From assembly GCA_033558025.1 (NCBI GenBank), contig JAUCEF010000016.1, forward strand, positions 3,596,001 through 3,660,000: a stretch of DNA of 64,000 bases, in the 5' to 3' direction. The notes beneath the pieces are model-generated. The model had not been told where the DNA came from and ran no database searches. It worked only from the letters and a program-made list of their open reading frames with translations. The DNA comes from Phytophthora sp. 'mugwort'. Lineage: Eukaryota > Oomycota > Peronosporomycetes > Peronosporales > Peronosporaceae. Below are positions 1 through 11,128 of this stretch, piece after piece (position 1 is the stretch's first letter; the number at the start of each line of letters is the position of its first letter). Made by a program: the position numbers and the translations under genes.

Positions 1-71
1 AGCTTTTACTGTACTCCCGGATGTTGTGCTTAAGTACAGGGGGGTTAACCCTGCGATAAGGGCTAACTACT

Positions 72-1992
72 CTATTCCAGTACAAGCTTTAGACACAAAT
101 CTCGTGCGGTCGGTCGCTCTGCAGGATCGAGCGCTAGGCAACCTAGACCAATATGCTTAATACATAGAGGACAATCTTGCGGGAAATTTGGTCGTAGTCG
201 ATCAGCCATCACATCTTGCAGAACGTCGAATGGATTTGTCATCCTTCCGTGCTCCGTCACAGCATCAGAGTACGGAGCTTCGCTCGTGTCAAGCTCCGAT
301 AATACCACCCCGAATGAATAGATATCTGCCCGCTCAGTGTAGCGTTTACCTTGTAGCACTTCTGGTGCGGTCAGTATGCAGTTCCTATTCACTCGTCATA
401 GTGAGATCGACTTTTTCACGACTCACAACAAAGTCGATCACCTTTGGTGCCATTTTGCTCGTCAGCAGAATGTTGCTCGACTTCAGGTCACGTCGGATTA
501 GAGGCGGCTGGCGAGTGTGTGAATATTCCAGCGCTTGAGCTATCTCCATGGCAATGCGAAGCTTGTCTTTTGACCATGCCAGAAACTGTGCGTTTACCCT
601 TAGATAGTGCTGGAGGTTTCCCACGGGCAGATATTCCATCACCATTACTAAATTATTCAACGTGTTCCACGCCACTCCGAAGAACTCGACAATATGCGGG
701 TGAACAAGACTGGCGCTTAACTCGATCTCGTTGGCGAAAGCTTGCATGTGATGTGCGCTTTGTTGCTTCGTCCGTAGCAATCTCTTGATTGCCACCTTTT
801 GTCCATTGTAGTCGCATAACCACACTTCCCCTGACGCTCCTTTCGAGCAAAGTTTCTCAAACGCGATACTCTCGTATGGAATGTGTTTCCCTTGCAGGTG
901 CTCGCTACCCAGGAGGATCTGGAGCGTCGTGTTGGAGTACTGCACTGAGACATTGGACAACATGCGAGCTGAGCTGGCTGGTCACCGTCATTGGCCGAAG
1001 CACCATATCACGCCTACCTCCACCACAGAAGTGCGAAGTCGAGTTGAATCATAATCCGAACTATCTGTTGTGGATCTCATCTCTCCGGCTTTGTTTTTCC
1101 AATAGAACCAGCCAAGACCACGTACGATAACAACACCCCAGGAGGATCGGGATCAATAGCATCTTGTCAAAATCCGAACTCTGCGTAAACTCCTCTTCCA
1201 CCCGCCACGTTGTAACCCATGCACTACCGGTATATAACGTCGTGTTTGCACTCATATACGCGTCCGATCACTCGTCTCTTCGGTAACAGGGTACAGTCAG
1301 CGACGCGTACCCAGATGGACACACATCCCAAGCAGCGTCGTCCGCACTCGAGACCGTGTGTACCGCGTAGACCGAAAAGGTGATATTCCCTCCAAATTCC
1401 TTAGTGTCCTCCGTCCACGTGTGGTCTCTTAGTCGCAGCTCTATAGTCATGCCGGGGTCATCACCGACCGACCACATCATGCCCAAGAAGCTGCCAGCTC
1501 CAGAGTGTTCAAAGAGATCTACTACACAGTGAGATGCGTTGAGGATCTGATAGCCTGTGCAGAACTTGGTGTAGTAGGCCTCGACGTCGTTCGGCTGCGA
1601 GCAGTTGAGGAGTGAACAGTCCACACCAGCGACTTGGTCCTTTGAGATAGCGATATCAGGCATACTGTAGTTTCTCATAGTCCACATCTGGACCGCGTTG
1701 TTATCCGAGCGAGAGCACGAAGCCGGTGTCCCAGAGCCCTGCACGCTGGACAAGTCCCGGGAGGTCATTAAAGTCGATGTTTAAAGGGTACAGACGCTCA
1801 ATCACAGCGACAGGAACGGATTTGAGCTTGACTTGGGGACGTGTATCCCCACCCTTGTCGCGGACGTAGAGCTGCCGGACAATGTCAGAGTTGGTGCCAT
1901 CAACTCTCCCCAAATCCGGAATGTGGTCGTTTGACCCTGTAAAAGCAGCTGTAGATCGCTGTGAACAGTGCGAGGTGAGCGAACGCGCGCAT
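72..1992 (-). pseudogene. Decayed receptor-like TKL-type protein kinase
   Basis: Pieces in several minus frames line up as one receptor-like kinase. A signal-peptide-like start (MRAFAHLALFTAIYSC, ATG at 1992) is followed by a Cys-containing ectodomain with N-glycosylation-like sites (about 1268-1900), a hydrophobic segment (about 1090-1165) and a kinase domain (963 down to 72). The kinase shows a glycine loop (KGASGEVW), VAIK, an RRDLKSSN catalytic loop, an activation loop starting DFV, and TAPEVLQG with DIYSFGVVL. The frame breaks in the ectodomain, in the membrane segment, and near 385-395 just before TAPE, where a stop and a frame change separate the two kinase halves. RRD replaces HRD and DFV replaces DFG, so catalysis is doubtful even without the breaks. 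Oomycetes have large TKL receptor-like families with this layout. I am fairly sure of the kinase and less sure of the exact start. Confidence 0.75.
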
Positions 1993-2216
1993 GGTCGCGA
2001 TAAATCGCGGAATGGAAGGCGCGTCACGGCGTAATCGGCAGTGATAGGCCAGTTAGTAGTCGCCCCGAGAGATATATCATGCATGTAATGCACCCGCAGT
2101 TGTACTTGAAGGTCTCCACTTTCTCGAGTCGAAGAGCTCCGCTTAACTCCAGAAATATTTTTTTCACGTGTGAGGTGAATTATTTTCACGTGCGGTTATA
2201 TTTCGCTGTTGAAAAT

Positions 2217-2262
2217 TTACCAGATGTACCGGAAAACCCTCTCGAGTGTGATAGTTTTTGGT
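2217..2262 (+). repeat. Terminal-repeat-like motif shared with 26405-26445
   Basis: The stretch containing CCCTCTCGAGTGTGATAG resembles the reverse complement of 26405-26445 (TCCTCTCGATTGTGATAG). The second site lies beside a pogo-type transposase remnant, so this may be an orphan terminal repeat of the same element family. Confidence 0.35.
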
Positions 2263-2339
2263 GATGCCAAATTATCACTCGGTGGATTTATCAGGAGTTT
2301 GCCTGTAACAGGTCTACCCAAGTAGTAATGATATAGCAA

Positions 2340-2630
2340 ACATCACTAAGACGTCACTGCAATGACGTCATGGATGGGTGTCACACATATGGTACAAGGA
2401 TCTCATAGCCACCCAATAAGATAACATCTAGGGTACTTCATAGGTGACTTACAGTTAGTGTGTAGAATCATTAAGGAGATCACCTAGAAATGTATTCAGC
2501 CATATTTTAACCTAGTTTGGTAACAGTCCCTTCAGACCAGGGACTTGTGAACTGCCGTTCACTGGGAGTTTGTATACTCTCTGGAAGTCACACCTAGGTG
2601 CTGTGTAACCCATCACACGTCGTAACACTT
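2340..2630 (+). repeat. Probable 5' LTR of the outer plus-strand gypsy element
   Basis: This non-coding stretch lies just upstream of a plus-strand gag start at 2686. Near its end, TAGTCAATCC matches the leader just inside the 5' LTR of the inner element (TTTGTAGTCAATCCC on the minus strand near 10770), which suggests that LTR ends around 2625 and a priming-site/leader follows. Two GACGTCA motifs (2350-2356 and 2364-2370) sit in it. No partner LTR was found in the window, and the left edge is not defined by the sequence. Confidence 0.35.
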
Positions 2631-2685
2631 ATAGTCAATCCACGCCTACGCATGTAACTATCTGAACCTCCGAGATCCAAGTAAC

Positions 2686-3320
2686 ATGGACAGGAATGGA
2701 TTTCCCCATCTGAATGACCCACAGTTTGAGTCCGTTCGTAAGATGGCCGGCATGTTAGGCATGGATGCCTTGCACAGCTCGACTTCGTCCGCGCAAGGTG
2801 AGCAGGTCGAGCGCAGGATCGTCGAACACGTTCGGGGCAACCTGCAGATTCCGGTCGCAGAGCCGAAACCGAGACATTGAGGCTGAAGGTAAGCACGAGG
2901 GGAAGGAAGGTGAAAACTTTCACTTCTGGGTGCGAGAAGTTGAGCTCGCAATGGATGCGGCTTTCATCTCTTCTGAGCACCTCCGAGTAGCTTTCGCCCT
3001 CTCCAACCTTAGCGGGCGTGGTAAGAGTAGGGCGTATATGCGGGAAGCGACAACGCCTGAATGCTTCGCATCCTGGGCTCAGCTGTGTGAACAGCTTAGA
3101 GGCTCGTCCTTCCCGGCGAACTATGAGTACCGCCAGTAGTCACGCATCCTGTCATGTAAACAAGGAAGACGTGAGACGCACGAGCAGATTCAGGAGACAC
3201 GGGAGCTCACCCCATCCCTCGTGTAAAACTCACCCCATGAATACATCAAGATGACGGTGTTCTATGGACGCCTTAAGTGTGGCCCGGGCCGCACCCGCTG
3301 TTTCGGGTGCAGGCCAATAC
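2686..3320 (+). pseudogene. Gypsy gag, left part, of the outer interrupted element
   Basis: The ATG at 2686 opens a gag (MDRNGFPHLNDPQFES). After a frame change near 2870 it continues as EGKEGENFHFWVREVELAMD and WAQLCEQLRG, the same gag region seen in the inner element ([18 protein letters not shown], 10340-10570) and at 54498-55160. More frame changes follow near 3140 and 3230. The reading ends at FRVQANT, where it is cut by the inner element at 3321. It resumes at 11129 as NTLEEAIQVALQEEY, so the two parts were once one gene. Not functional. Confidence 0.75.
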
Positions 3321-3709
3321 TGCAGCGGGGCTGCGTAGCGTAGTGCTTCAGAGGAAGACTTATGACTCCCCGAGTCTTAGGTATGGTTATCCTAACTCCA
3401 AAGGTCTCCGTAGAGGCTTAGATCCCTCTGGTTATACCATAAGAGACTCAAAGAGTCAGTATTCCTAAACCTAGGGCAATTCTCTCTTTGATGCTAAAAG
3501 TGAACTGTAATTTGTTTGTTTATCTGCGGCAAAGCGCCTGTGGTGTAAATGTATGACTCCAACTATCTACCATAGTTAAACCAAGTCAAATGCATATCGA
3601 GTGGCCCTGTGCTGAAATCCCATTAATCCAAGTGGTACCAAGTACCGCTTAGTGCAAAGTGACGCGTAGCACGTCTACATTCGCGTTACCTTCGTGTAAC
3701 CCCGTTACA
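3321..3709 (-). repeat. 3' LTR of the nested gypsy element
   Basis: It starts TGCAGCGGGGCTGCG and ends CCGTTACA on the plus strand. It matches 10792-11128 along its length except for an extra block of about 50 bases between about 3597 and 3655 (after CAAATGCATATC) and scattered substitutions. AATAC lies just outside at 3316-3320. Confidence 0.9.
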
Positions 3710-3720
3710 CTCTCCCCAGT
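3710..3720 (-). other. Polypurine tract before the 3' LTR
   Basis: On the minus strand ACTGGGGAGAG abuts the TGTAACGG start of the LTR. This is the expected place for plus-strand DNA priming and supports the minus orientation of the element. Confidence 0.65.
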
Positions 3721-3831
3721 AAACTGTGGACACACCGTATCCAGGAGGGTCTGATTGTATCATTCGCAAAAGGCCCGGAACCTTCCGCTCCAAGAGCGTT
3801 TCACTGTTCCGCATCGTGTATTCGCACTCAG

Positions 3832-5489
3832 ATGTCAACAGCCAATTTGTCTTTTGGCCTCCTTCATTCGCCTCGCGACAACAGCTCTCGCTGCGGGCCA
3901 AGCCCTTCTGTGTTTCTGATACCTTCGTTATCCTCGTCATACCGTACGAGAGAGGTCTCTGACCCCGCACCACTCGCACCCTCGAGGCTCTCGGTGCGAG
4001 AGTATCACTCAGCGCACAAGCGCCGATACGGTCAGAAGACCATGAGTGGAAGCGGCGAAGCCGCTGGAAGCAGTGCCCTCGTGCGCTTGGCGCGAGACGC
4101 CCTCTTTGACGACCTTGAGGAAGGTGAAGGGGAGGTCGACTACACTGAATCCATGACCGGTAGTAGCCCTGCCCGCTCGCCGAGCCCGCGCCGCCAACTG
4201 TGCGCTGCGAATCCGTTCGAGCTCTCGACTCCACGAGTCCTACGCAATGAGCCTCCGCTTCCTTCGCGCGGAACAGAAGATGGTCCTAGGAGATCAGGTG
4301 TCGTTACCAATCATTTGGACGAGGTCTAGAACAACAGATTGCGGCTCAAATGCTCGAGGCGGCCTATAGCTCGGCCATTGCTTACCCCGTCACGTCGTGA
4401 CTATGGATCCGAGCCTCGCGATCTCAGCAAAATGGCCCGCCGAGCAGCATCGGAGTTGCTTAACACATATGTGATTTGGGCTGGCGGCCGCAACACCCGA
4501 CGAACTCGCCGCGCGAGAGTCTCCCAGAGAGAGATACTTGACTCCTCAAGTGACTACTCAGCGCGAGTATCGTGAGCGCCTGGAAATGCAAGCTCGGCAC
4601 GGTCGGCTCCACCGATGTGGATTTACCCAGCGTGCTCCTGTCAGGAGCGACATCTTGGGAAGACGTGGGTTAATTTCAAGCTTGGGTTGAAGGAGCTCGC
4701 AAGCTCTCTTCTATTGATGCCTTTCGGGCTAGTTTCAGTGAAACTGATGTTCGGGTCGAACATAGACTCTGTTTCGAGTTCGCGAAACTCAAGGCGAAGC
4801 GCCAGTTATCCCCTGCATACCGGCCTCACTCACAGGGCTCTCGCGCATTCGGTGCTTCTGCTATAATAGCTAGCGGCTCTCACGCATGTGAGGCCGCCCC
4901 TCTCCAAGACCAGAGCGACAGCTCTGTTGCTGGGCTTGGCCCCCCAGCGGCTATTGCCGGGAAGCGCCAGACGAGCGACGCCTCGGTTGCCGGTCCTCGG
5001 GGCTCTGCTGATCGCGTCGATCGAAAGTGTCCACGACGTCAGGGCAATCTTGCCGGAGGGGAACCTCGCACTCCCAAGGGTTCTGAGGGTGAAGATAACC
5101 CCTCCACTCTACAACAGATTGGGTACGACCCTGGTGACGACGCCGCGCGATTAAGCGCTCCACATGATAGTGGGAAGCTCCCTGCTCTTCGAGCAACGGC
5201 GGCGGAGGTCGATGACCGGCTGGATCCTCGCACTGCAAGTCGCAGTGATCTGCTTGCGGTCGAGGGCGGTGCAGACCCTGTTCGACTCACTGCGGTGAGC
5301 GACGAGTCACCGTGACCGTCTCGCTGACGCGATCGATGCTGTGCATCATGGGGTCCACTGGTTTCAGTCTCCTGTCTCGGTTGCTAACCGCCTGAAGCTC
5401 CTGGAGCAGTCCTCCGCTCGTCACCTCGAAGCGCTGGACCGCTCGCTCGCTGAGCTACGTAGTCAGTTGGACCTCCTCGTGCGCCAGTA
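3832..5489 (+). pseudogene. Plus-strand gag-like ORF lying antisense between pol and the 3' LTR
   Basis: An interrupted plus-strand reading runs from about 3832 to the TAG at 5489. It has a charged Ser/Pro-rich part (SPARSPSPRR near 4170), MARRAASELL at 4432, FEFAKLKAKRQLSPAYRP at 4773-4826, and an end rich in heptad-like leucines (LEALDRSLAELRSQLDLL). The same order recurs at 49801-51350 with RLSV..YHSA.K.R.G, ARRAAS and FEFARLKPKRQL..AYRP. Between the copies several codons differ only synonymously in this frame (CTC/CTG, CAG/CAA, TTA/CTC, GCA/GCC). That argues for past protein selection on the plus strand although the chromodomain of pol is on the minus strand of the same DNA. It may be an extra antisense ORF of the element or the gag of another family. 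No function is assigned. Confidence 0.45.
4951..5240 (-). pseudogene. Chromodomain at the C-terminus of gypsy integrase
   Basis: HYHVERLIARRRHQGRTQSV followed by VEWRGYLHPQNPWECEVPL and RQDCPDVVDTFDR is a clear chromodomain, as found at the end of chromovirus pol where it targets integration to chromatin. The reading ends at a stop at 4951. It is in a different frame from the integrase linker at 5495-5990 and overlaps the antisense plus-strand ORF. Confidence 0.75.
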
Positions 5490-5494
5490 GCGCT

Positions 5495-6986
5495 TTAGCC
5501 AGCCACCTGCTGTGGCGCCATGGCCTTCGCGCTCACCCTAGCCGGGTCTCGATATGGCTTAAGGAGGCCTACGTAAAACACTGTGTGTACGCATTTTCTC
5601 CGGAAGATTAAACGTGTACGCAAGGTCCTTCATGGCCACGACGTTATAAGGTCCAATGAAGCGCGGGCGCAACTTGGTCTTAAGACCGCAGACACTGCAT
5701 GTGTAGGTAGAATTTTAGCGTATAATAAAACTTTGTCACTGAACCTTAAACACTTCAATGTTTCTACTGCCTTTGCATCAGCCTGTTCCTCCTGAACATC
5801 TTGGCTTTCAGCCATCACATCTCGTACTTGTCGTAAGACACTTAAACGCCTAGACACGAACGTGTCAACTTGCTTGCGAACTGCAGCTGGGCTGATATCA
5901 GCTAACCCGTCGGCTATCCCTCTTCCACTAAGCCCAGAACCACGGGGTGGTGGCGTCAGCGGGACGCGAGGGTGTATGAGACCGTTCAAATAGAACGGGG
6001 TGAAGCCTGTCGAGGCAACTCAACGAGTGGGAGCATGGCGCTCCATTGCTTGGGTCTGTCCGCACAGACACTCCGAAGCATGTCTTCGACAACGCGATTC
6101 ACGCGTTCCGTCTGACCATCAGTCTGCGGATGGCCCGCTGTGGACATGTCGAGTCGAATGTCGAGCACCTTAAAGACCGACGTCCAAAACTTACCAATGA
6201 AACTTTGGATCTCGATCCGAGACAATTGCTCTGGCAGAGCATGCTGTCGAAAGACACGATCCACGAATGGCGTGGCTGTTCCTTTTCCATCGATGGAGTC
6301 CGACACCGCCGTTAAATGAGCCATCTTGCTCAATCGGTCGAAAAGACCGCGATGCCCGTGTTGCCCGCCGCATCTCGTGGCAGGCCGAGCACAAAGTCCA
6401 TACGCATAGATTGCCAACACCCCGTGGCTACAGGCAAGCTGGCCAACGGCGCAGCCGAGTGTGGCGAGGGTTTCACCCGTTGATACGTCTCACGCGTGCG
6501 TACATACGTACTGACCCACTTGTAAAGCTTCGGCCACCAGGAGTGGGAGCTCACCGAGCTGTAGGTCTTTTCTCGACCGAGACAACCGCCAAGTGGGGTA
6601 TCATGTGCCTCATAGAGGATACGATACTTGAGATCCTCTTCGTGAGAAACCACGACACGTGGGGTGTCTTCCGGACCAGTACCGTAGTACAATAGGCCAT
6701 CTTCGAGAGTGTATCGATGCAGCTTCGGGCGCAAACGCATTGACAGCCTAATGTCTGAGTTAGCAAACTCCACGCTTCCTAGCGCATGTAGCAGAGCTAC
6801 GCAGGACTCGTCACGCGCGTACGCAGCGCGGATCAAGTCTGTCACAGACGAAGGGGTCACCGTTGTGACGTGAGCGATCTCATAGTCGGGAATGCGTGAT
6901 AACGCATTGGCCGAGACGTTCTTCCTGCCAGGCTTGTACTTCACCTCGCAGTTACACTCCGCAAAGTAGGAGAGCCAACGGGCCAT
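5495..6986 (-). pseudogene. Gypsy integrase with end of RNase H and C-terminal linker
   Basis: The reading begins with the end of RNase H (MARWLSYFAECNCEVKYKPG), then an integrase N-terminal part in which the usual Cys pair is damaged (YVRTRETYQ). The core follows (MDFVLGLPRDAAGNTG and HPQTDGQTERVNRVVEDML, which carries the last catalytic Glu), then the linker (RQVRDVMAESQDVQ) and a YVGLLKPYRDP-like tail near 5560. At least three frame changes split it (about 6420, 5990 and 5600). Integrase would insert the DNA copy into the genome; this copy cannot be made intact. Confidence 0.8.
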
Positions 6987-7044
6987 TCGCTGAAAGAGAT
7001 GAGGCGACTGCGTCGCAGTGGTAGCGATGCGTGATCAGTGTAGA

Positions 7045-8855
7045 TCACAAACGGCTTGGAGCCGAGCAGGTGAACCCTGAATTCGAAGCTGGATAGTTAT
7101 TCTCAGCAGCCTTAAGCTGGCGAGATTGAAACCCGATCACGCGTTCACGCCCTTCAGCGTCTGCTTGCAACAAAGCGCTGCCGATGGCAAAGCCCGACGC
7201 ATCACAGACGACACTGAAAGGACGATCGGGATTTGGCAGGGCCATGATCGGCGCCTGAAGGAGACTCTCCTTAATGGCTTCAAAAGCCGCTTGATGTCGG
7301 TGTCACAACACCAGTCCACATCCTTCTTAAGGAGATTAGACAGTGGCCTTGCCACCTCAGCATAGTTCTTGCTGTACTGTGTAAGTAATTGGCCAGGCCA
7401 AGCCACTTCCGTAAGTCTTTCTGGTTCTTTGGAACCAGACAGTCTACAATGGCCTTGACCTTAGCGGGATCCGCTCGAAGGCCTCGCTTCCCAATGAAGC
7501 ATCCCAGAAAGGGGATCTCTTCAGCGCCGAATACACACTTGTCAATGCTGGCATACAACTTGTGTGTGCGCATGCACTCGAGCACCGCTCACAGGTGCTC
7601 AATGTGGTTCTCCACATCAGTCTTTCCGTGCTCCACACGACTGTGGACGAGTATGTCGTCGAAGCATGTCTGAGTATACGCCCTGGGGGGCCTGAACAGT
7701 TGCGCTACAAGACGACTGAACGTCGTAGGCGCGTTCGACAACCATTGGAACATTACTAGCCACTCTCCAGAGCCTACCGCTCGGAGTGCTGACCGCCGTA
7801 AGCGGATTATCGCTTGCTCGCATGAGCAATTGATAGTATCCATCGACCAAGTCGAGGGCACTGTACACCGCACACCCCGCCATGTTGTTCTGGAGAACGC
7901 CCTTCCTAAAAATAGGCGTTTGCGCCGGAATGGTGGCCACGCTGAGTTTTATTAAAAGCATGAACGATTCGCCACTTGCCATTGGGCTTTCGGACACAAA
8001 ACGTAGGCGTTGAGTGCGGAGAGACTTGTTCTCGCGCACCATACCCGCCTCGTGCTTAGCACGAAAGAACGCGTCATTGACGTCACACTGTTCTTGTGGC
8101 AAAGGCCACTGCCTTGTCACGCAGTATTTGGTTCCCGGAACCAGGTCAATCTCATGACGTACACCTCGATCCGAAGGTAGCCTCGTGGGAGGTTTTTTTT
8201 TTCGAGACCACGTCTTGATACTCCTTTACCAAAGAGTAGTACGGATCCGAGGGATCCTTGAGGATCCCTCGGATCCTGCCCGCGCATTCAGCGTCTTCGT
8301 GGTGTCCTCAAGGACTGCTTTATCCAAAAGCGACGACGAGTTTAACTCTTCTTCAGGTCGTAGAATGACCAACTCGGCTAACTCGCCGGCCTTCAAGGCG
8401 TCGCCAACCTCGGCCATGGACATCTCGTCCAGCTCCAATAGAGCGTTCGCAGTGGGTATAGTCTCTAGACTGATGTCGCCATCGACTCCTGTCACTTCGT
8501 TGACGAGTGTATATGGCTGCTCGCTATCACCAGGCGTCTCTTCACTCGTCATGCTAGACGCATGAGACGCTCTGCGTCTCATGTCTGACGCTTGGCGTGG
8601 TAGCTTTCTCCCCGCTGAGACTGTTTGCCTCGGAGAGGTCCTAACAGTCACATCAGCTGCGTCTACAGGTGCTTGCCCCGTGTGCTTTTTTTTTCCACCC
8701 GAGACTGACATGTCTTGACCGACAAACGTCGCAGAGCTGCGACACTCGCAATCTCCACCCCGTGGAATACGTGCCGCGTCTCCTCCATCAGTGGGCCCTC
8801 GGCCTTGATGGCCCGGCCCATGGCCGGCCACACCACGTATGGCGTGTAGCGACAA
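7045..8855 (-). pseudogene. Gypsy spacer, reverse transcriptase and RNase H, frame-broken
   Basis: The order on the minus strand is an acidic linker peptide (LLELDEMSMAEVGDALKAGE, 8226-8855), the RT palm (YSALDLVDGYYQLL, about 7830) and the catalytic box as FDDILVHSR (7640). RT thumb and connection follow (KLYASIDKCVFGAEEIPFLG, 7280-7585), then the start of RNase H (FSVVCDASGFAIGSALLQ, 7045-7245). The pieces lie in different frames with changes near 8220, 7990, 7770, 7590 and 7280. A perfect 16-base-arm inverted repeat at 8243-8276 falls at the linker-RT junction. Confidence 0.8.
8243..8276. repeat. Perfect hairpin, 16-base arms and 2-base loop
   Basis: GGATCCGAGGGATCCT, TG, then its exact reverse complement. 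It lies inside the linker before the reverse transcriptase of the nested element. Confidence 0.8.
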
Positions 8856-9224
8856 CTCGTCGTCGTGATGAGTGTCACTGTCGTGACCAATGTCACAATG
8901 ACGTCGGTCACCCAGCGGATTGCCTGCCGCTCCACTGGCATCCTGGGGCCCGCGGCCTTAATGCCCCGGCATCTTGCTGGCCACGCCACGCATGGCGTGT
9001 AACGACACACCGTCATCGGGACGAGTGTCGTTGTCGTGACACATGTCACATGTGTCACCCAGCGGGTTACTGCCGCTCCACTCACAGCCCACAAGCACCG
9101 CTCGGGGCTTTTGTCCTCGACACCTACGGTGTCTTCAGGTTCGGATACTCCGATGTCCAGCACATTGACCGACTCGGTCCAGTGCCCGCGCCAAAAGCGC
9201 TTTTGCTTCCTAGTAGAGGTGGGT

Positions 9225-9701
9225 TCATGACTCACGAAAGCTCCACCAGGAATATGCGCGTTGCGCCCAAGGTCTTCGAGTCTTCGACCTCCAATCAAAC
9301 CATGGCTCATGGAGCTCCAGCCATGCCATCCCCAGGATGAGGTCGTACCTCGAATCCAGGACCAGACAGCGTTCCACGCTATCGAAGTCGTGGAACTTCA
9401 CGCCCAGGTTCACAGGAACCTTGGGCACCGTGGCACGGGTCCCCGTCGCTAGACGAACAGTGACGATGTTACTCCTGCGCTCCCTGAGCGCCTCAGCGAA
9501 CAGCTGACTTTCCTCCATCGTGGAGCGTCGAGCGTAGTTGCCCGACGCTCCGGCATCGATCAAGATGATCGAAGGCTTCTCAAAGCCCTTCACCGTCGCC
9601 TCGACGACGAGCAAGCCCGTGCTTGCATACACGTTCCGTGTTAGCGAGTACGGCTCTCTCCGGGGCTGAGCCCTGTTGCCCTCCACCTCCATGAGGCTCA
9701 A
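9225..9701 (-). pseudogene. Gypsy retropepsin-like protease region
   Basis: IILIDAGASGNYARR is a retroviral-type aspartic protease active site, with DAG in place of the DSG seen in the outer element (LIDSGTSKNFARR, about 11630). It is followed by a hydrophobic strand and LILGMAWLELHEPW, typical of the end of the domain in this family. The domain itself is open, but the frames on both sides are broken, so it would not be made as part of a polyprotein. Confidence 0.75.
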
Positions 9702-10007
9702 CAGAACTCAGTTCTTCCCCAGCAGGGCGGCCCAACTGAGTGTCGCCGTTTCCCCGCGGCGAGCCGATGGTTTGGCTCGATTCACAGTGAAGGCTCGTAG
9801 GAGCTTGACGCGACTTGCGTGACGGGCAGGTTCCCCTCAAATGCGTGGTGCTTCGGTATATGAATCACTGACGAACACCCATACGCTGCTCGGCAGCGTG
9901 AAGCTCAGCTTCCTCATCTTCAGCGTAGATGAGGTCCATAGGGACCGGTCCGGTCGGACGGCGTACCGTTGGCAACGCCCCAGTCAAGTCGATGCGACCA
10001 AGTTGAA

Positions 10008-10739
10008 CTAAGCATTCAACGCCACTCTCACGGCCTCTTCAAACGAGGAAGGGTGAGTGCGGAAGACTTCCGTCCTGGCCACGCCAGTGCGGAGGTCCTC
10101 CATAAAGACTGTCACAGTCACTGCCTCTGGCAGAGGATCGGCCGTCATTCCGGCGATCAGAGTTCGCAACTCCTGGACCAAGTCCACCAAGTCCTTCTTA
10201 CCCTGGCGGGTACTCAAAAGCGTGACCTCACGCGATACGCCTGATTAGGCGGAGCAAACACTTGCGAAAGCTGGAGTTTCAGCTCTTCCCAGCTCGGGAA
10301 GGCCGCATCCACCGACGTGCCGCAAGTGAGTGCCCATTCTTACGCCAGGCCACCGAGCTTCGAGATCGCTAGCGCCACGCGCTGTTGCTCAGTACGGAGC
10401 ATGGCCGATCCCATCGCCATTTCGATCTCATGGATCCACATATGATTCTCCCCCTCCTTTCCTTCGAAAGCCTTGACGCTCACGATGAACGGATTAGGCC
10501 GGGAGGCCCCATCGTGCGATGTCGCCGACGTCGGTGCAGACGCCGACATCCTCTGCTGGAGGTGCTCCAACAGAGCATTCTCGTAACTCGAGAAACGCCT
10601 CCAGACGCCCGTTCACCGCGTCCGGTCCTTGCGAAGCAAGATGCATTAAGCCCTCAGGGCCGAGCAAAGACATAATCGTTTTCGGCGCGTCTTGCTGGTT
10701 CTGGGACAGGTTAGAAAACGCTGTCTGCTCCATCCTCAC
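10008..10739 (-). pseudogene. Gypsy gag of the nested element
   Basis: The ATG at 10734 starts MEQTAFSNLSQNQQDAPKT. A frame change near 10570 continues it as [14 protein letters not shown] and [18 protein letters not shown]. Further left, QELRTLIAGMTADPLPEAV and MEDLRTGVARTEVFRTHPSS are the capsid C-terminal part (10008-10217). Related fragments are at 2686-3320 and 54498-55160. Gag would form the particle shell; here it is interrupted. Confidence 0.75.
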
Positions 10740-10769
10740 CGAGGAATAGTCCTAAGACTCAGGTGCGGG

Positions 10770-10791
10770 ATTGACTACAAATGCTACCAGG
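10770..10791 (-). other. Candidate tRNA primer-binding site and leader
   Basis: On the minus strand the 5' LTR end is followed by CCTGGTAGCATTTGTAGTCA. TGG two bases inside the LTR edge fits pairing with a tRNA CCA end. The tRNA was not identified. Confidence 0.45.
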
Positions 10792-11128
10792 TGCAGCGGG
10801 GCTGCGTAGCGTAGTGCGTCAGAGAATGACGTATGACTCCCCGAGTCTTAGCTGTGGTTACCATAGCCCTTAAGGTCTCCGCAGAGGTTTAGATCACTCT
10901 AGTTATACCGCTAGAGACTTAAAGAGTTAGTATTCCTAAACCTAGGGCAATACTCTCTTTGATGCTAAAATTGCCCTGTTATATGTTTATCTGCGGCAAA
11001 GCCGCCTGTGGTGTAAATGTATGACTCTACTATCTACCATAGTTAAACCTAGTCAAATGCATATCCACTTACTGCACGGTGACACGTAGCACGTCTCACT
11101 CGTGTTACCTTCGTGTAACACCGTTACA
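10792..11128 (-). repeat. 5' LTR of the nested gypsy element
   Basis: It has the same TGCAGCGGGG...CCGTTACA ends as 3321-3709. AATAC immediately follows at 11129-11133 as the second copy of the target duplication. Confidence 0.9.

Larger units (their letters stand above)
3321..11128 (-). mobile_element. Ty3/gypsy chromovirus, LTR to LTR, nested in an older gypsy gag
   Basis: Two related LTRs (10792-11128 as the 5' LTR, 3321-3709 as the 3' LTR) flank minus-strand gag, protease, reverse transcriptase, RNase H, integrase and chromodomain remnants in that order. Both LTRs have TG...CA ends. The 5-base direct repeat AATAC lies immediately outside on each side (3316-3320 and 11129-11133), which is a target-site duplication. 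A purine tract precedes the 3' LTR, and a TGGTAGCAT priming-site candidate follows the 5' LTR. The interrupted host is the gag of an opposite-strand gypsy element whose reading continues across the insertion. The LTRs have diverged (four differences in the first 60 bases and an extra block of about 50 bases in the 3' copy), and all coding parts carry frame breaks, so the insertion is not recent. Confidence 0.9.

Noticed and set aside
8669..9340. 223-residue plus-strand frame
   Set aside because: It is antisense to the protease-RT linker of the nested gypsy, and no motif supports it.
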